Positions 34,451-47,303 are shown, counted from the stretch's first letter. The stretch is DNA of 49,845 bases from Prevotella sp. HJM029 (GCF_000599605.1 NZ_AZHT01000181.1:1-49845); one strand, 5' to 3'. The notes: generated from the sequence alone by a model not told the origin. Made by a program: numbers and translations.

Positions 34451-37400
34451 TTATCTTTCGTTACCTTGGGCTGCAAAATCAATCACGTTCTTGCGATTGG
34501 CTTGCATGCGATCATACTCTTCTTTAGAACCCACGATGAGTTTATCCCAACGACGCAAGCCCGTTCCGGCAGGGATGAGGTGACCACAAATCACATTCTC
34601 CTTCATGCCTTCTAAGCGATCTTGCTTGCCACGGATAGCAGCTTCATTGAGCACCTTCGTCGTTTCCTGGAAGGAAGCCGCACTCATGAAACTCTTTGTG
34701 CCAAGTGCTGCACGTGTGATACCCTGCAAAATCTGTGTAGAAGTAGCAGCCACTGCATCACGCACCTGAACGAGTTTCAAGTCACGACGTTTAAGTGCTG
34801 AGTTCTCATCGCGCAATTTGCGAACAGAAATGATTTGTCCACGCTTGAGCACTTGTGAGTCTCCTGCATCAACAACCACCTTCTTACCCCAGATACGGTC
34901 GTTCTCTTCAGCAAAATCGAGCTTGTCTACCATCTCTTGTTCCAAGAAAGTGGTGTCGCCTGGATCGTCGATACGTACCTTACGCATCATCTGACGCACG
35001 ATAATCTCGAAGTGCTTATCGTTGATTTTCACACCCTGAAGGCGGTAAACGTCTTGCACCTCGTTGACAATATATTCCTGCACGGCGGTAGGACCTTGAA
35101 TAGCGAGGATGTCGCTTGGTGTAACAATACCATCAGAGAGCGGTGTTCCGGCGCGCACAGCATCGTGCTCTTGCACAAGAATCTGCTTCGACAGCGACAC
35201 AAGATATTTCTTTTGGTCACCCGTTTTCGAAGTAACAATAATCTCACGATTACCACGTTTCACCTTACCCATAGTCACCTCACCATCGATTTCTGAAACG
35301 ACTGCAGGGTTAGATGGATTGCGCGCCTCGAACAACTCTGTGACACGAGGTAAACCACCAGTGATATCACCTGCACCACCTACGGCACGTGGAATCTTAA
35401 CCAACGTAGTACCCGTTTTCACTTTTGCGCCATCTTCAACCACAACGTGACCACCAACAGGGAAGTTATAGGTGCCCAGCACCTCGCCCTTCGAACCAAT
35501 AATGTCGCAGGTAGGCACCTTTGAGCGATCCTTAGAGTCGGTAATAATCTTCTCGGTCAAACCTGTTGTGTCGTCAGTCTCGGCATGGAAGGTAACTCCT
35601 TCAACCACATCATTGAAACGAAGTTTACCCGCATACTCAGAAACGATAACGGCATTGAAAGGATCCCACTTTGCAACTAAGTCACCAGCCTTCACCTTGT
35701 CGCCATTCTTGAAATAGAGTGATGAACCATAAGGCACATTCAGTGTGCTGAGAACAATGTCAGTATGAGGGTCAACGAAGCGCACTTCGGCCAAGCGGCT
35801 TACAACCATTTCACAAGCCTTCTCGGTATCATCGACAAACGGAACGGTACGCAACTCATCGAATTCGACTTTAGAATCATTCTTAGCAACGATGCTTGCG
35901 TTGGCTGCTGCATTACCAGCTACACCACCAGCGTGGAAGGTACGGAGCGTCAACTGCGTACCAGGCTCACCAATAGCCTGTGCGGCAATGACACCAGCGG
36001 CTTCACCCAACTGCACCATACGGGCTGTAGCTAAGTTGCGTCCATAACACTTCATGCAGACGCCGTGTTTGCTTTCGCAGGTGAGTACCGAACGGATTTC
36101 TACCATCTCAATCGGCGACTCATCAATAGCTTTAGCCTTAGATTCGGTGATTTCATCACCAGCCCGAACAAGAACTTCACCTGTTGTGGGATGGATAACA
36201 TCGTGAACAGACACACGACCAAGAATGCGTTCATAGAGCGTAGAGATGACTTCATCGCCATTTTTGAGTGCGCGACATTCCAAACCACGCAATGTTCCAC
36301 AATCTTCTTCGGTGATAATCACATCATGCGAAACGTCAACCAAACGACGAGTGAGGTATCCCGCATCAGCTGTTTTCATAGCGGTGTCGGCCAAACCTTT
36401 ACGTGCACCGTGAGAAGAGATGAAGTATTCGAGCACCGACATACCCTCCTTAAAGTTAGAGAGGATTGGGTTTTCGATAATCTGCTGCCCTTCTGCACCA
36501 GCCTTTTGCGGCTTGGCCATCAGCCCACGCATACCCGAAAGCTGCTTAATCTGGTCTTTAGAACCACGGGCTCCTGAGTCGAGCATCATGTAGACCGCAT
36601 TAAAGCCTTGGTCAGCTTCGGTCATTTCTTTCATCAAGATGTTACCAAGGTCGTTGTTAACGTGTGTCCACGCATCAATAACCTGATTATAACGTTCGGT
36701 ATCGGTGATGAAACCCATTTCGTAGTTGGCTTGGATTTGGTCGACCTCAGCTTGTCCTTTCGCTACAATACCACGCTTCTCTTCAGGAATAATGATATCA
36801 TCGAGGTTGAATGACAAACCTGCTACATAAGCCATGCGATAACCTAAGTTCTTAATGCCATCAAGGAAATCACACGCACGTGCCATACCTACACCTTTGA
36901 TAACGTCGGAGATGATGCCACGAAGCGTCTTCTTCGAGATAACATCATTAAAGAATCCCACTTCATCGGGGATAATTTGGTTGACAATAACGCGGCCAAC
37001 AGAGGTCTCAACCATGTGGCGTACGGGCTTATCATCGACGATATCATCCACTACACACTTTACTTTTGCATGTAAATCGCAACGTCCTTCGTTCTGCGCA
37101 ATGATAGCTTCTTCTGGGCCATAGAACGTAAGTCCTTCACCCTTTGCGCCAGGACGTAGCTTGGTGATGTAATAAAGACCCAACACCATGTCTTGTGAAG
37201 GCACCGTGATAGGCGCACCATTCGCAGGATTTAAAATGTTGTGACTTTGCAACATCAAGATTTGCGTTTCGAGGATAGCCTCGTTACTCAAAGGCAAGTG
37301 AACGGCCATTTGGTCACCATCGAAGTCGGCATTGAAGGCCGTACATGCTAAAGGATGGAGTTGGATAGCCTTACCTTCAATGAGTTTGGGCTGGAAAGCC

Positions 37401-38770
37401 TGAATACCCAAACGGTGAAGTGTCGGCGCACGGTTTAACATCACGGGATGTCCCTTCATGACATTCTCGAGGATGTCCCAAATAACGGGCTCACGACGAT
37501 CGACAATCTTCTTCGCACTCTTCACGGTTTTTACAATACCGCGCTCAATGAGCTTGCGAATGATGAAGGGTTTATAGAGCTCGGCAGCCATCAACTTGGG
37601 CAAACCACATTCGCCCATCTTCAATTCTGGACCGACAACAATCACCGAACGAGCCGAATAGTCGACACGCTTCCCTAAAAGGTTCTGACGGAAACGGCCT
37701 TGTTTTCCTTTCAACGAATCGGAAAGTGATTTCAAGGGGCGGTTGCTTTCGCTCTTAACAGCCGATGCTTTGCGCGAGTTATCAAACAAAGAGTCAACAG
37801 CTTCCTGCAACATACGCTTCTCATTGCGCAGAATAACTTCGGGTGCTTTGATTTCCATCAAACGCTTTAAGCGATTGTTACGGATAATAACACGACGATA
37901 AAGATCGTTCAAATCTGATGTTGCAAAGCGTCCACCATCTAATGGAACCAATGGACGAAGCTCGGGAGGAATGACAGGAATAATCTTTAAAATCATCCAT
38001 TCTGGGCGATTGATACCTTTAGAAGCGCGGAACGACTCGACAACCTGCAAGCGTTTCAAAGCTTCTGTCTTGCGCTGTTGGCTGCCATCGTTATTGGCAC
38101 GGTCGCGCAACTCATAGCTCAAGCTATCCAAATCAAGGTCACGCAAGAGGTCATAGATAGCCTCTGCACCCATCTTTGCAATGAACTTCTTAGGATCGGT
38201 ATCATCAAGATATTCATTGTTGGGGTCAACTTGGTTGTCGAGAATATCGAAATACTCGTCTTCTGACAGCAAATCATATTGGTGAGAACCATTTAATTCT
38301 ACGCCTTCAGCATCCTGCCGCCCTTCCATAGCACCTGGTTTGATGACAATATACTTTTCATAGTAGACTACAGCATCAAGCTTTTTCGTAGGAAGTCCCA
38401 ACAGATAGCCGATTTTATTGGGCAACGAACGGAAATACCAAATATGTGCTACAGGCACAACCAATTCGATATGTCCAGAACGTTCGCGGCGAACTTTCTT
38501 TTCGGTCACCTCAACACCACAGCGATCGCAGACGATACCTTTATAGCGAATGCGCTTATATTTTCCGCAAGCACATTCATAGTCACGCGTAGGACCAAAA
38601 ATACGCTCACAGAAAAGACCATCGCGCTCGGGCTTATAGGTGCGGTAATTGATGGTTTCGGGCTTGGTTACTTCACCATAAGAATTCTCCAAGATTTCTT
38701 CTGGAGAAGCCAAGCCTATCGTAATCTTCGTAAAATTATTTTTTACTTTTGTATCTTTTTTAAAAGCCAT
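34451..38770 (-). CDS. rpoC: RNA polymerase subunit beta-prime
   Basis: This 1439-residue protein is the largest catalytic subunit of RNA polymerase. The N-terminal zinc site uses Cys66, Cys68, Cys81 and Cys84 ([19 protein letters not shown]). The active-site magnesium motif [12 protein letters not shown] lies at about residue 480. A second cysteine cluster ([17 protein letters not shown]) marks the later zinc-binding site, and the trigger-loop region follows ([16 protein letters not shown]). The length fits Bacteroidetes RpoC. It starts 25 bases after rpoB ends and is the last gene of the block before the bidirectional terminator. Confidence 0.99.
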   Translation of the reverse strand: MAFKKDTKVKNNFTKITIGLASPEEILENSYGEVTKPETINYRTYKPERDGLFCERIFGPTRDYECACGKYKRIRYKGIVCDRCGVEVTEKKVRRERSGHIELVVPVAHIWYFRSLPNKIGYLLGLPTKKLDAVVYYEKYIVIKPGAMEGRQDAEGVELNGSHQYDLLSEDEYFDILDNQVDPNNEYLDDTDPKKFIAKMGAEAIYDLLRDLDLDSLSYELRDRANNDGSQQRKTEALKRLQVVESFRASKGINRPEWMILKIIPVIPPELRPLVPLDGGRFATSDLNDLYRRVIIRNNRLKRLMEIKAPEVILRNEKRMLQEAVDSLFDNSRKASAVKSESNRPLKSLSDSLKGKQGRFRQNLLGKRVDYSARSVIVVGPELKMGECGLPKLMAAELYKPFIIRKLIERGIVKTVKSAKKIVDRREPVIWDILENVMKGHPVMLNRAPTLHRLGIQAFQPKLIEGKAIQLHPLACTAFNADFDGDQMAVHLPLSNEAILETQILMLQSHNILNPANGAPITVPSQDMVLGLYYITKLRPGAKGEGLTFYGPEEAIIAQNEGRCDLHAKVKCVVDDIVDDKPVRHMVETSVGRVIVNQIIPDEVGFFNDVISKKTLRGIISDVIKGVGMARACDFLDGIKNLGYRMAYVAGLSFNLDDIIIPEEKRGIVAKGQAEVDQIQANYEMGFITDTERYNQVIDAWTHVNNDLGNILMKEMTEADQGFNAVYMMLDSGARGSKDQIKQLSGMRGLMAKPQKAGAEGQQIIENPILSNFKEGMSVLEYFISSHGARKGLADTAMKTADAGYLTRRLVDVSHDVIITEEDCGTLRGLECRALKNGDEVISTLYERILGRVSVHDVIHPTTGEVLVRAGDEITESKAKAIDESPIEMVEIRSVLTCESKHGVCMKCYGRNLATARMVQLGEAAGVIAAQAIGEPGTQLTLRTFHAGGVAGNAAANASIVAKNDSKVEFDELRTVPFVDDTEKACEMVVSRLAEVRFVDPHTDIVLSTLNVPYGSSLYFKNGDKVKAGDLVAKWDPFNAVIVSEYAGKLRFNDVVEGVTFHAETDDTTGLTEKIITDSKDRSKVPTCDIIGSKGEVLGTYNFPVGGHVVVEDGAKVKTGTTLVKIPRAVGGAGDITGGLPRVTELFEARNPSNPAVVSEIDGEVTMGKVKRGNREIIVTSKTGDQKKYLVSLSKQILVQEHDAVRAGTPLSDGIVTPSDILAIQGPTAVQEYIVNEVQDVYRLQGVKINDKHFEIIVRQMMRKVRIDDPGDTTFLEQEMVDKLDFAEENDRIWGKKVVVDAGDSQVLKRGQIISVRKLRDENSALKRRDLKLVQVRDAVAATSTQILQGITRAALGTKSFMSAASFQETTKVLNEAAIRGKQDRLEGMKENVICGHLIPAGTGLRRWDKLIVGSKEEYDRMQANRKNVIDFAAQGNER

Positions 38771-38795
38771 ATTAATCTTTCGTTAGGGGTTCTCT

Positions 38796-41700
38796 TTAAT
38801 CCAATTTGATACTTAAGCCGAGACCACGAAGCTCATGCAACAAGACGTTGAGCGACTCTGGGATACCTGCATTAGGCATAGGCTCACCTTTGACAATTGC
38901 CTCGTAAGCCTTGCTGCGACCAACCGTATCATCAGACTTGATAGTAAGGATTTCTTGAAGTACATGACTTGCGCCAAAAGCCTCAATAGCCCAGACTTCC
39001 ATCTCTCCGAAACGCTGTCCACCAAACTGCGCTTTACCACCAAGTGGTTGCTGTGTGATGAGCGAATACGGGCCAATGGAACGTGCATGCATCTTATCTT
39101 CAACCATGTGACCCAGCTTTAAGAAGTAAGTGATACCTACTGTTGCTGGCTGATCGAACTTCTCACCAGTCTCACCATCATAAATATAGGTAGAGCAAAG
39201 ATTAGGAAGGCCTGCCTTATCGGTCCACTCTTTCAAATCATCGAGCTTCGCACCATCAAAGATTGGGGTTGCGAACTTACATCCAAGTTTTTGACCAGCC
39301 GCACCAAGTATGGCCTCGAATATCTGTCCTAAGTTCATACGCGAAGGCACACCCATCGGGTTAAGCACTAAGTCTACAGGGCGACCATCGGCAAGGAAAG
39401 GCATATCTTCTGTTCGAACAACCTTTGACACAATACCCTTATTTCCGTGACGACCAGCCAACTTATCACCTACCTGTATCTTACGCTTCTTCGCAATATA
39501 AACTTTTGCCATCTGAAGGATACCAGAAGGAAGTTCATCGCCGATAGAAATAGCAAACTTCTTACGCTTCATCTCTGCATCAAGCAACTTATATTTGCGG
39601 ATATAGTTCATGATGAGCTTCTGAATTAAGCTATTTACATGTGCATCATCGGTCCAATTATTGCTCTGAATACCATCGTATTCAAGATTTTTCAATGCGG
39701 CAACCGTAAATTTACTTCCACGCGTGATAATCTCTGCTCCAGTATAATCTTTTACCCCTTGTGACACCTTATCTTTGATAAGTACCATGAGTTTATCAAC
39801 CAAGATGTCTTTCAAGTCGTCATTCTTTGCTTCATACTCTTCATCAATCTTAGCCAAAAGAATCTTATCTTGCTTCTTTGATTCACGCGTCTTAATAGCA
39901 CGAGAGAAGAGTTTCTTGTCAATAACGATACCACTCAAGGATGGGTTTGCCTTCAAAGAAGAATCTTTCACATCACCTGCTTTATCGCCAAAGATTGCAC
40001 GAAGCAACTTCTCTTCAGGAGAAGGATCACTCTCACCCTTCGGTGAGATTTTACCAATTAAGATATCTCCAGGTTCTACACGCGCACCAATACGGATGAC
40101 ACCATTCTCATCCAAATCACGTGTTGCATCTTCGCTTACATTGGGTATGTCGGCAGTAAATTCTTCCATACCACGCTTAGTCTCACGAACATCCAAAGAA
40201 TATTCGTCAACATGTACAGAAGTGAGCACGTCTTCACGAACCATACGTTCTGAAATGACAACAGCATCTTCATAGTTATAGCCCTTCCAAGGGATATAAG
40301 CTACCAGCAAGTTGCGTCCTAAAGCTAACTCACCATTCTCGGTTGCATAGCCTTCTGTCAAGATATCACCAGCCTTAACACGTTGACCTTTATCACAAAT
40401 TGGGCGAAGGTCGATGGTCATATTTTGGTTGGTACGACGGAACTTGGGAATGCGATACTCCTTCAATGCAGGCTCGAAGCTTACAAATTCTTCTTCTTCC
40501 GTACGATCATAGAGAATACGAATGGTGGTAGCATCTACATAATCAATCACACCATCACCCTCAGCTGTAATCATTGTCCGTGAGTCTTCACAGACTTGCT
40601 TCTCCAAACCTGTTCCAACAATCGGCGCATCATTATGAATTAATGGCACTGCTTGGCGCATCATGTTACAACCCATCAATGCGCGGTGACCATCATCATG
40701 CTCCAAGAAAGGAATCAAAGAAGCTGAAACGGATGCAATCTGCTGTGGCGAAACATCAACCAAATCAACCAAATCGGGTGTTACTACTGGGTAATCGGCA
40801 TCCTGACGACACTTTACTGTGTCTTTTAAGAAGGCACCATCTGTAGATAAGGGCGCGTTACCCTGACCTATAATCTTATCTTCTTCTTCTTCAGCTGTCA
40901 GATAAACAATGTCCTTATTGTTCATATCAACCTTACCTTTCTTCACTTTACGATAAGGTGTTACGATAAAGCCAAGGTCGTTAATCTTCGCATAAATGCA
41001 GAGTGAAGATATCAAACCAATATTTGGTCCTTCAGGACTTTCAATAGGACAAAGTCGACCATAGTGCGTATAGTGTACGTCACGAACCTCAAAACCTGCA
41101 CGTTCACGCGACAAACCGCCAGGTCCTAAAGCTGATAGACGGCGCTTATGCGTAACCTCTGCCAAAGGATTCGTTTGATCCATGAATTGGCTTAAGGGAT
41201 TGGTTCCGAAGAAAGAGTTGATAACACTTGAAATTGTTTTTGCATTAATCAAATCGGTAGGCGTAAATACTTCATTGTCACGCACATTCATACGTTCACG
41301 AATGGTACGGCTCATGCGTGCCAATCCGATAGCAAACTGATTGGCTAACTGCTCACCTACCGTACGAACACGACGATTACTCAAGTGGTCAATATCATCA
41401 ACCGTAGCATTGGAATTTACCAACTGAATGAGATACTGGATAATCTTGATAATATCATCACGTGTTAAGACGCGCGTATCCATATCCGTATCTAAGCCCA
41501 ACTTCTTGTTAATGCGATAACGTCCAACTTCTCCTAAATCGTAACGCTTATCTGAGAAGAACAGATTCTGGAATACTTCTCGTGCACTTGCATCATCGGC
41601 AGGGTCAGCATTACGCAGCTGACGATAAATATAGTTTACGGCTTCCTTCTCAGAATTACTGGGATCTTTCGCCAATGTATTGAAGATAATGGTGTATTTA

Positions 41701-42605
41701 CTTGCTGACTCGGCATCCTTATGCAATAGAATAGAAGAAGCCCCGCTATCTAAAATTTCAACGATATTGTCCTCTGTCAACTCTGTTTCGCGCTCCATAA
41801 TCACCTCGTTGCGCTCAATAGATACTACTTCGCCCGTATCTTCATCGACAAAGTCCTCATTCCAGCTCTTCAGAACACGTGCAGCTAACTTACGTCCGAT
41901 AGCGGCTTTCATGTTCTTTTTGTTGACTTTCACCTCTTCTGCGAGGTCAAAAATCTTCAAAACATCTTTATCTTGCTCAAACCCCATTGCGCGTAACAAA
42001 GTTGTTACTGGCAGTTTTTTCTTACGATCGATGTAAGCATACATCACATTGTTGATGTCGGTAGCAAACTCAATCCATGAGCCTTTGAAAGGAATAATAC
42101 GCGCACTATAGAGCACTGTCCCATTAGCATGCACGCCCTGTCCAAAGAATACACCAGGTGAACGATGCAGCTGTGAAACGACAACACGCTCAGCTCCATT
42201 GATAACAAAGGTGCCATTAGGTGTCATATAGGGTATTGTTCCCAAGAATACATCCTGAATGAACGTACCGAAATCCTCATGATCAGGATCCGTACAGTAG
42301 AGTTTCATCTTAGCCTTCAAAGGCACACTATAGGTCAAGCCACGCTCTAAACATTCGTCTATCGAATAACGTGGAGGATCAATATAGTAATCTAAGAACT
42401 CAAGAACGAAATTATTTCTCGTATCGGTAATAGGGAAGTTCTCAGCGAACACCTTATATAAACCATCATTCTTGCGTTCCTCAGGCGGAGTGTCTAACTG
42501 TAGGAAGTCACGAAAGGACTTCAGCTGCACATCCAGAAAATCAGGATAGGGCAGCGGATTATGCACACTGGCAAAATTTACTCTGTTATCAATAACTTTC
42601 GTCAT
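38796..42605 (-). CDS. rpoB: RNA polymerase subunit beta
   Basis: This 1269-residue protein is the second catalytic subunit of RNA polymerase. The rifampicin-binding region is intact ([20 protein letters not shown], then [17 protein letters not shown] and [14 protein letters not shown]). The C-terminal part has the conserved block [21 protein letters not shown] see no classical resistance change in the Q-MDQ-N, H-RR, S-L positions. A hairpin between rplL and rpoB (42679-42724) probably sets the ratio of ribosomal protein to polymerase transcripts. Confidence 0.99.
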   Translation of the reverse strand: MTKVIDNRVNFASVHNPLPYPDFLDVQLKSFRDFLQLDTPPEERKNDGLYKVFAENFPITDTRNNFVLEFLDYYIDPPRYSIDECLERGLTYSVPLKAKMKLYCTDPDHEDFGTFIQDVFLGTIPYMTPNGTFVINGAERVVVSQLHRSPGVFFGQGVHANGTVLYSARIIPFKGSWIEFATDINNVMYAYIDRKKKLPVTTLLRAMGFEQDKDVLKIFDLAEEVKVNKKNMKAAIGRKLAARVLKSWNEDFVDEDTGEVVSIERNEVIMERETELTEDNIVEILDSGASSILLHKDAESASKYTIIFNTLAKDPSNSEKEAVNYIYRQLRNADPADDASAREVFQNLFFSDKRYDLGEVGRYRINKKLGLDTDMDTRVLTRDDIIKIIQYLIQLVNSNATVDDIDHLSNRRVRTVGEQLANQFAIGLARMSRTIRERMNVRDNEVFTPTDLINAKTISSVINSFFGTNPLSQFMDQTNPLAEVTHKRRLSALGPGGLSRERAGFEVRDVHYTHYGRLCPIESPEGPNIGLISSLCIYAKINDLGFIVTPYRKVKKGKVDMNNKDIVYLTAEEEEDKIIGQGNAPLSTDGAFLKDTVKCRQDADYPVVTPDLVDLVDVSPQQIASVSASLIPFLEHDDGHRALMGCNMMRQAVPLIHNDAPIVGTGLEKQVCEDSRTMITAEGDGVIDYVDATTIRILYDRTEEEEFVSFEPALKEYRIPKFRRTNQNMTIDLRPICDKGQRVKAGDILTEGYATENGELALGRNLLVAYIPWKGYNYEDAVVISERMVREDVLTSVHVDEYSLDVRETKRGMEEFTADIPNVSEDATRDLDENGVIRIGARVEPGDILIGKISPKGESDPSPEEKLLRAIFGDKAGDVKDSSLKANPSLSGIVIDKKLFSRAIKTRESKKQDKILLAKIDEEYEAKNDDLKDILVDKLMVLIKDKVSQGVKDYTGAEIITRGSKFTVAALKNLEYDGIQSNNWTDDAHVNSLIQKLIMNYIRKYKLLDAEMKRKKFAISIGDELPSGILQMAKVYIAKKRKIQVGDKLAGRHGNKGIVSKVVRTEDMPFLADGRPVDLVLNPMGVPSRMNLGQIFEAILGAAGQKLGCKFATPIFDGAKLDDLKEWTDKAGLPNLCSTYIYDGETGEKFDQPATVGITYFLKLGHMVEDKMHARSIGPYSLITQQPLGGKAQFGGQRFGEMEVWAIEAFGASHVLQEILTIKSDDTVGRSKAYEAIVKGEPMPNAGIPESLNVLLHELRGLGLSIKLD

Positions 42606-42678
42606 ATATTCTTTCTTAATTCGCCACTATAGAAACAGTCATACATCCCAATCTATAGGACTAATTATTTTATATAAA

Positions 42679-42724
42679 AGACACAAAATGGTTAGGACCA
42701 ACCTACTTGGAAGATCCTAACCAT
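42679..42724 (-). terminator. Attenuator-like hairpin between rplL and rpoB
   Basis: On the minus strand ATGGTTAGGA pairs with TCCTAACCAT (10 pairs), with a small inner stem CCAA/TTGG. TTTTGTGTCTTTTA follows. It sits in the 144-base gap between rplL and rpoB, where other bacteria are known to attenuate or process the transcript so that ribosomal proteins exceed polymerase subunits. Confidence 0.65.
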
Positions 42725-42749
42725 GTGTATTAAAATGTTTTGTCTGAAA

Positions 42750-43127
42750 TTACTTCAGCTCAACTTTAGCACCAGCCTCTTCGATTACTTTCTTCAAGTT
42801 CTCAGCTTCGTCCTTAGCTACACCTTCCTTAATAGTAGAAGGAGCACCATCTACAAGGTCTTTAGCCTCTTTCAAGCCAAGGCCACAAGCTTCCTTAACA
42901 GCCTTTACAACCTGAAGCTTTGTTGCACCTACTTCAGCGAGAACTACATCAAAAGAAGACTTCTCTTCTGCTGCAGCTGCACCACCTGCAGCAGGACCAG
43001 CAGCTACAGCAACAGCTGCTGCAGCAGGTTCAATACCATACTCGTCCTTGAGGACTGTTGCCAACTCATTTACTTCCTTAACAGTAAGATTTACTAACTC
43101 TTCTGCAATAGCTTTAATGTCTGCCAT
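42750..43127 (-). CDS. rplL: 50S ribosomal protein L7/L12
   Basis: This 125-residue acidic protein is the multi-copy stalk protein of the large subunit that recruits translational GTPases. It has the N-terminal dimerisation part ([20 protein letters not shown]), an Ala/Gly-rich hinge at about residues 34-52 ([20 protein letters not shown]), and the C-terminal domain ([20 protein letters not shown], then [15 protein letters not shown]). The hinge is typical. It lies 74 bases after rplJ. Confidence 0.98.
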   Translation of the reverse strand: MADIKAIAEELVNLTVKEVNELATVLKDEYGIEPAAAAVAVAAGPAAGGAAAAEEKSSFDVVLAEVGATKLQVVKAVKEACGLGLKEAKDLVDGAPSTIKEGVAKDEAENLKKVIEEAGAKVELK

Positions 43128-43201
43128 TTTATTCTAAATTTTAATTATTCTTATTATGAAAATTATGAATGACTTTATAATTGAATATCGCTCAATCTTA
43201 A

Positions 43202-43720
43202 TTATTCAGGACGCTCGCCTAAAGTCTTGAGCACACCATGTAAGGTGCCTGCGCCTGATTGAAGAGCTGAAACAACGTTCTTTGCTGGAGACTGTAGCAA
43301 AGCAACAATCTCTGCAATAACTTCGTTCTTGCTCTTGAGTGCTACCAATTCACCGAGTTTATCAGCACCAACATAGATGCTTTCCTCAGCATAAGCAGCC
43401 TTGAGTGAAGGAACTCCATCCTTTGCATATTCCTTAAGGAGCTTAGCAGGCACATTTGCTGTCTGCGAGAACATCACAGCTGTTGTACCTTTTAAACAAC
43501 CATATAAAGGTGCAAAATCAACATCCGAAGCTTCAAAAGCCTTATGAAGAAGTGTATTCTTCACAACAACCATTTTGATTTCGCTCTTGAAACACTTGCG
43601 ACGAAGATTACTCGTTGCCTCTGCATTCAATCCAGTAAGGTCTACTAAATAGAAATGAGGGAACTCCTTTAACTTCTGTCCAAGTTCTACGATTATAGTA
43701 TCTTTTACTTCTTTCTTCAT
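43202..43720 (-). CDS. rplJ: 50S ribosomal protein L10
   Basis: This 172-residue protein forms the base of the ribosomal stalk and holds L7/L12 dimers through its C-terminal helix. It shows the conserved N-terminal block (FPHFYLVDLTGLNAEATSNL, then LRRKCF, then KMVVVKNTLLHKA). It lies 17 bases after rplA and 74 before rplL. L10 often represses its own operon through the leader, but I could not pick out a binding site here. Confidence 0.97.
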   Translation of the reverse strand: MKKEVKDTIIVELGQKLKEFPHFYLVDLTGLNAEATSNLRRKCFKSEIKMVVVKNTLLHKAFEASDVDFAPLYGCLKGTTAVMFSQTANVPAKLLKEYAKDGVPSLKAAYAEESIYVGADKLGELVALKSKNEVIAEIVALLQSPAKNVVSALQSGAGTLHGVLKTLGERPE

Positions 43721-43737
43721 TGTACAAACTTTTAGAG

Positions 43738-44430
43738 TTATTCAACTGATTTAGGATCAATTTTGATACCCTTACTCATAGTGCTTGAAATAAAGATACT
43801 CTTGATATATGTACCCTTTGCAGAAGAAGGTTTCAACTTGATAACAGTCTGGATAAATTCTTTAGCATTACCCAAAATCTGCTCAGGTGTCATTGAAATC
43901 TTACCGATTGAAGTATGGATAATACCAGCCTTATCAACCTTAAAGTCAATCTTACCTTGCTTAACTTCTTTAACTGCTTTTGCAACGTCCATTGTTACCG
44001 TACCACTCTTTGGGTTAGGCATCAAACCACGAGGACCGAGAACTCGACCCAAAGGTCCTAACTTACCCATACACGAAGGCATTGTAATAATGACATCAAT
44101 ATCAGTCCAACCACCTTTGATCTTTTCAACATATTCGTCAAGACCAACATAATCAGCACCAGCTTCCTTTGCGGCAGCCTCCTGATCTGGAGTACAGAGT
44201 GCCAATACACGAACCGTCTTACCCGTACCATTCGGCAGTGAAACAACACCGCGAACCATCTGGTTAGCCTTACGTGGATCAACACCGAGACGTACATCAA
44301 TATCCAATGAAGCATCAAACTTAGTAGTCGTAATCTCCTTTACCAACTCAGACGCTTCTTGTAATGTGTATGCCTTCCCTGCTTCAACCTTCTCAGCTAC
44401 TGATTTTTGATTTTTTGTCAGTTTACTCAT
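43738..44430 (-). CDS. rplA: 50S ribosomal protein L1
   Basis: This 230-residue protein of the L1 stalk acts in release of E-site tRNA. It contains [20 protein letters not shown] followed by [14 protein letters not shown], and the typical [20 protein letters not shown] block. Length and order (after rplK, 21 bases) are standard. In other bacteria L1 also represses the rplK-rplA transcript. Confidence 0.98.
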   Translation of the reverse strand: MSKLTKNQKSVAEKVEAGKAYTLQEASELVKEITTTKFDASLDIDVRLGVDPRKANQMVRGVVSLPNGTGKTVRVLALCTPDQEAAAKEAGADYVGLDEYVEKIKGGWTDIDVIITMPSCMGKLGPLGRVLGPRGLMPNPKSGTVTMDVAKAVKEVKQGKIDFKVDKAGIIHTSIGKISMTPEQILGNAKEFIQTVIKLKPSSAKGTYIKSIFISSTMSKGIKIDPKSVE

Positions 44431-44451
44431 CTTTCTAATTGAAGTTTTAAA

Positions 44452-44892
44452 TTATTCACCAGGGAAGTCCCCTTTTACAGTAATACCCATACTACGAGCA
44501 GTACCTGCAATCAGCTTCATTGCCGACTCAATTGTAAAACAATTAAGGTCGTTCATTTTGTCCTCAGCAATAGCCTTCACTTGTTCCCAAGTTACCGAAG
44601 CAACTTTTTGGCGATTGGGCTGTGCTGAAGCCGTCTTAATCTTCGCTGCATCCTTCAATTGAACAGCTGCAGGAGGAGTTTTAATAATGAAGCTAAATGA
44701 CTTATCTGTATAGTAAGTGATAACAACAGGTAAAACCTTACCTGCCTTATCCTGGGTGCGGGCGTTAAACTCTTTGCAGAATCCCATAATGTTAATACCC
44801 TTAGAACCCAAAGCAGGTCCTACTGGAGGTGAAGGATTCGCAGCGCCACCCTTAATCTGTAATTTGATTAAACCAGCAACTTCTTTAGCCAT
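44452..44892 (-). CDS. rplK: 50S ribosomal protein L11
   Basis: This 146-residue protein binds the GTPase-associated centre of 23S rRNA. Conserved parts include [37 protein letters not shown] and the C-terminal [18 protein letters not shown]. The Pro residues near the start that matter for thiostrepton and RelA response are present. It lies 62 bases after nusG. Confidence 0.98.
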   Translation of the reverse strand: MAKEVAGLIKLQIKGGAANPSPPVGPALGSKGINIMGFCKEFNARTQDKAGKVLPVVITYYTDKSFSFIIKTPPAAVQLKDAAKIKTASAQPNRQKVASVTWEQVKAIAEDKMNDLNCFTIESAMKLIAGTARSMGITVKGDFPGE

Positions 44893-44954
44893 TTTCTTTG
44901 TTAATATTAAAATTGATTTTTATAAGGGAAAAGTCTTCTTCTCCGTAACGAGAA

Positions 44955-45500
44955 TTAACCTTCCTTCTCAACTTGCATAAAACTGAGTTCTAATGGTGTT
45001 TTACGACCAAAGATCTTAACCATAACCTTTAACTTATGCTTTTCAGAGTTTACCTCTTCAATGACACCACTAAAGCCACTGAATGGACCATCAATCACTT
45101 TCACAGCATCCTCAACAGCATAAGGGATATTCATCGTATCCATTACCTCAGAATTTTCTGCGGTTCCCAACATACGATTAATCTCTGACTGTGGAACGGG
45201 TGACGGATTATCTAATCCACCCAAGAAACCTAAGCAGTTAGGCATAAAGCGCAAGGTATGTGCAACGTCTCCAACTAAGTTTGCTTCCACAAAGATATAG
45301 CCAGGCAGCGATATTTTTTCCTTGATAACCCGCTTACCATCACGCAAAGAAGCATGCTTCTCCATCGGTATAATCACCTGAGAAACATGTGTGCTGAGCA
45401 ACTCATTATGCTTTATTTCAGCATCGATATACTCTTTCAACTTCGCCTCTTTACCGCTAACGGCACGCAGTACATACCATTTATTACCTGTTTCTGACAT
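44955..45500 (-). CDS. nusG: Transcription antitermination/elongation factor NusG
   Basis: This 181-residue protein binds RNA polymerase and couples it to ribosomes or Rho. The NGN domain starts KWYVLRAVSGKEAKLKEYID and includes LPGYIFVEANL. The KOW domain at the C-terminus is seen in AVKVIDGPFSGFSGVIEEVN. It is 13 bases downstream of secE, the standard secE-nusG pair. Confidence 0.97.
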   Translation of the reverse strand: MSETGNKWYVLRAVSGKEAKLKEYIDAEIKHNELLSTHVSQVIIPMEKHASLRDGKRVIKEKISLPGYIFVEANLVGDVAHTLRFMPNCLGFLGGLDNPSPVPQSEINRMLGTAENSEVMDTMNIPYAVEDAVKVIDGPFSGFSGVIEEVNSEKHKLKVMVKIFGRKTPLELSFMQVEKEG

Positions 45501-45513
45501 TTCTCTTTGGAAA

Positions 45514-45705
45514 TTAATTTGGATAGATTGTACTCATCACGAACCGGAACAAACTGTCCATAGCAAACACAACAACAGCAATGACAAGGGAAGCAGATAA
45601 TACAACCATTGCGCTGTGTGTCAGCTCGGCACGTGTTGGCCAAGTAGTCTTATGCAAAAGCTCATCGTAACTTGCTTTGCAAGCATTCACTATCTTTTTA
45701 AACAT
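45514..45705 (-). CDS. secE: Preprotein translocase subunit SecE
   Basis: This 63-residue protein is the small subunit of the SecYEG channel. An amphipathic N-terminal helix with the conserved YDELLHKTTWPTRAEL block is followed by one membrane helix (VVLSASLVIAVVVFAMDSLF). The short one-helix form is normal outside the enterobacteria. It lies between tRNA-Trp and nusG. Confidence 0.95.
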   Translation of the reverse strand: MFKKIVNACKASYDELLHKTTWPTRAELTHSAMVVLSASLVIAVVVFAMDSLFRFVMSTIYPN

Positions 45706-45721
45706 ACAATTGTCTAATTAG

Positions 45722-45794
45722 CACGGGAAGCAGGGCTCGAACCCACGACCCTCGGTTTTGGAGACCGATGCTCTACCAACTGAGCTATTCCCGT
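45722..45794 (-). tRNA. tRNA-Trp (CCA)
   Basis: The 73-base cloverleaf has acceptor arms ACGGGAA/TTCCCGT and discriminator G, as usual for tryptophan. The anticodon loop CTCCAAA gives anticodon CCA, and the T arm carries GTTCGAGC. CCA is not encoded. It lies between tuf and secE on the same strand. Confidence 0.97.
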
Positions 45795-45850
45795 AAATAG
45801 GTTTCCGTCACAGCAGTAGCGGAAACCCGTATATGCAATATAACCTTTAT

Positions 45851-47047
45851 TTACTTGAGGTCAGGAAGGATTGCTGTAATCTGACCAGAACCTACTGTAC
45901 GGCCACCTTCACGGATAGCGAAACGTAAGCCTTCATTCAAAGCAACCTTGTAAATCAAATCTACTTCAATTTCAACGTTGTCACCAGGCATTACCATTTC
46001 AACACCTTCTGGCAATTTAATTTCACCAGTACAGTCCATTGTACGGAGATAGAACTGAGGACGATACTTGTTACCGAATGGTGTATGACGACCACCCTCT
46101 TCCTTCTTCAACACATAGATAGAAGCTTTAAAGTGATCGTGAGGAGTAATAGCACCTGGGTGCACAACTACCATACCACGCTTAACTTCTGCCTTATCAA
46201 TACCGCGGAGCAACAAACCTACGTTGTCACCAGCTTGACCTTCAGCCAAGTTCTTACGGAACATTTCCACACCGGTGATAACAGATTTCTTATCTTCACC
46301 AAGACCGAGCAACTGAACTTCGTCACCAACCTTACAAACACCCGTCTCAATACGACCCGTAGCAACAGTACCACGGCCAGTGATAGAGAACACATCCTCT
46401 ACAGGCATCAAGAAAGGTTTATCCACTTCACGTGTTGGCTCTTGAATCCAAGTATCAACAGTGTCCATCAACTTCATTACAGAGTCAACCCACTTCTCAA
46501 CACCATTCAAAGCACCGAGTGCAGAACCACGGATGATAGGAGTATCTTCTTCGTAACCATATTGCTCAAGGATTTCGCGAACCTCCATTTCAACGAGATC
46601 CAACATCTCCTCATCGTCAACCATATCACACTTGTTCAAGAATACAACCAAGCGAGGTACGTTTACCTGACGAGCCAAAAGCACGTGTTCACGTGTCTGA
46701 GGCATAGGACCATCAGTAGCAGCAACTACCAAGATAGCACCATCCATCTGAGCAGCACCAGTAACCATGTTCTTGACATAGTCAGCGTGACCCGGACAGT
46801 CTACGTGTGCATAGTGGCGATTAGCCGTTTCATATTCAATGTGAGCAGAGTTGATTGTGATACCACGCTCTTTTTCTTCAGGAGCGTTATCAATCTGATC
46901 GAAAGACTTGATTTCCTGTGCACCGAAGCCCTTCTCGTGAAGAACTTTAGAGATAGCAGCAGTCAAAGTTGTCTTACCGTGGTCAACGTGACCAATTGTA
47001 CCAATGTTAACGTGCGGTTTGGTACGTACGAATTCTTCCTTAGCCAT
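45851..47047 (-). CDS. tuf: Elongation factor Tu
   Basis: This 398-residue GTPase delivers aminoacyl-tRNA to the ribosome. The P-loop GHVDHGKT lies at residues 19-26; [13 protein letters not shown] and NKCD motifs follow. Domains II and III are complete to the end ([14 protein letters not shown]). It sits after four tRNA genes in the same order as the thrU-tyrU-glyT-thrT-tufB set of Escherichia coli. A long reverse-complement frame across it is an antisense shadow. Confidence 0.99.
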   Translation of the reverse strand: MAKEEFVRTKPHVNIGTIGHVDHGKTTLTAAISKVLHEKGFGAQEIKSFDQIDNAPEEKERGITINSAHIEYETANRHYAHVDCPGHADYVKNMVTGAAQMDGAILVVAATDGPMPQTREHVLLARQVNVPRLVVFLNKCDMVDDEEMLDLVEMEVREILEQYGYEEDTPIIRGSALGALNGVEKWVDSVMKLMDTVDTWIQEPTREVDKPFLMPVEDVFSITGRGTVATGRIETGVCKVGDEVQLLGLGEDKKSVITGVEMFRKNLAEGQAGDNVGLLLRGIDKAEVKRGMVVVHPGAITPHDHFKASIYVLKKEEGGRHTPFGNKYRPQFYLRTMDCTGEIKLPEGVEMVMPGDNVEIEVDLIYKVALNEGLRFAIREGGRTVGSGQITAILPDLK

Positions 47048-47128
47048 AGCTTTCTTTTTTTATTTATATAAATGTATTTTATAATCGTTTTTAGTTTCTC
47101 GCTGTATCCAAAGATAAGCTCTGAGTAG

Positions 47129-47200
<72 letters not shown>

Positions 47201-47211
47201 GTTCCCCTTTG

Positions 47212-47284
47212 AGCGGAAAACGGGGCTCAAACCCGCGACCCCCAGCTTGGAAGGCTAGTGCTCTATCAACTGAGCTATTTCCGC
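47212..47284 (-). tRNA. tRNA-Gly (UCC)
   Basis: The 73-base cloverleaf has acceptor arms GCGGAAA/TTTCCGC and discriminator U as usual for glycine. The anticodon loop CTTCCAA gives anticodon TCC. It lies 11 bases before tRNA-Thr(GGU). Confidence 0.96.
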
Positions 47285-47303
47285 AAAACAACCTTTTAGG
47301 TTG

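Noticed and set aside
37300-37340. Possible intein or insertion in rpoC near the active site
   Set aside because: The [12 protein letters not shown] region reads through without interruption and the total length is normal for the phylum.
46085-47071. Long plus-strand frame of 328 codons opposite tuf
   Set aside because: It is wholly antisense to EF-Tu, a highly biased gene; its translation is rich in Thr, Asn and His from reversed codons and matches no family.
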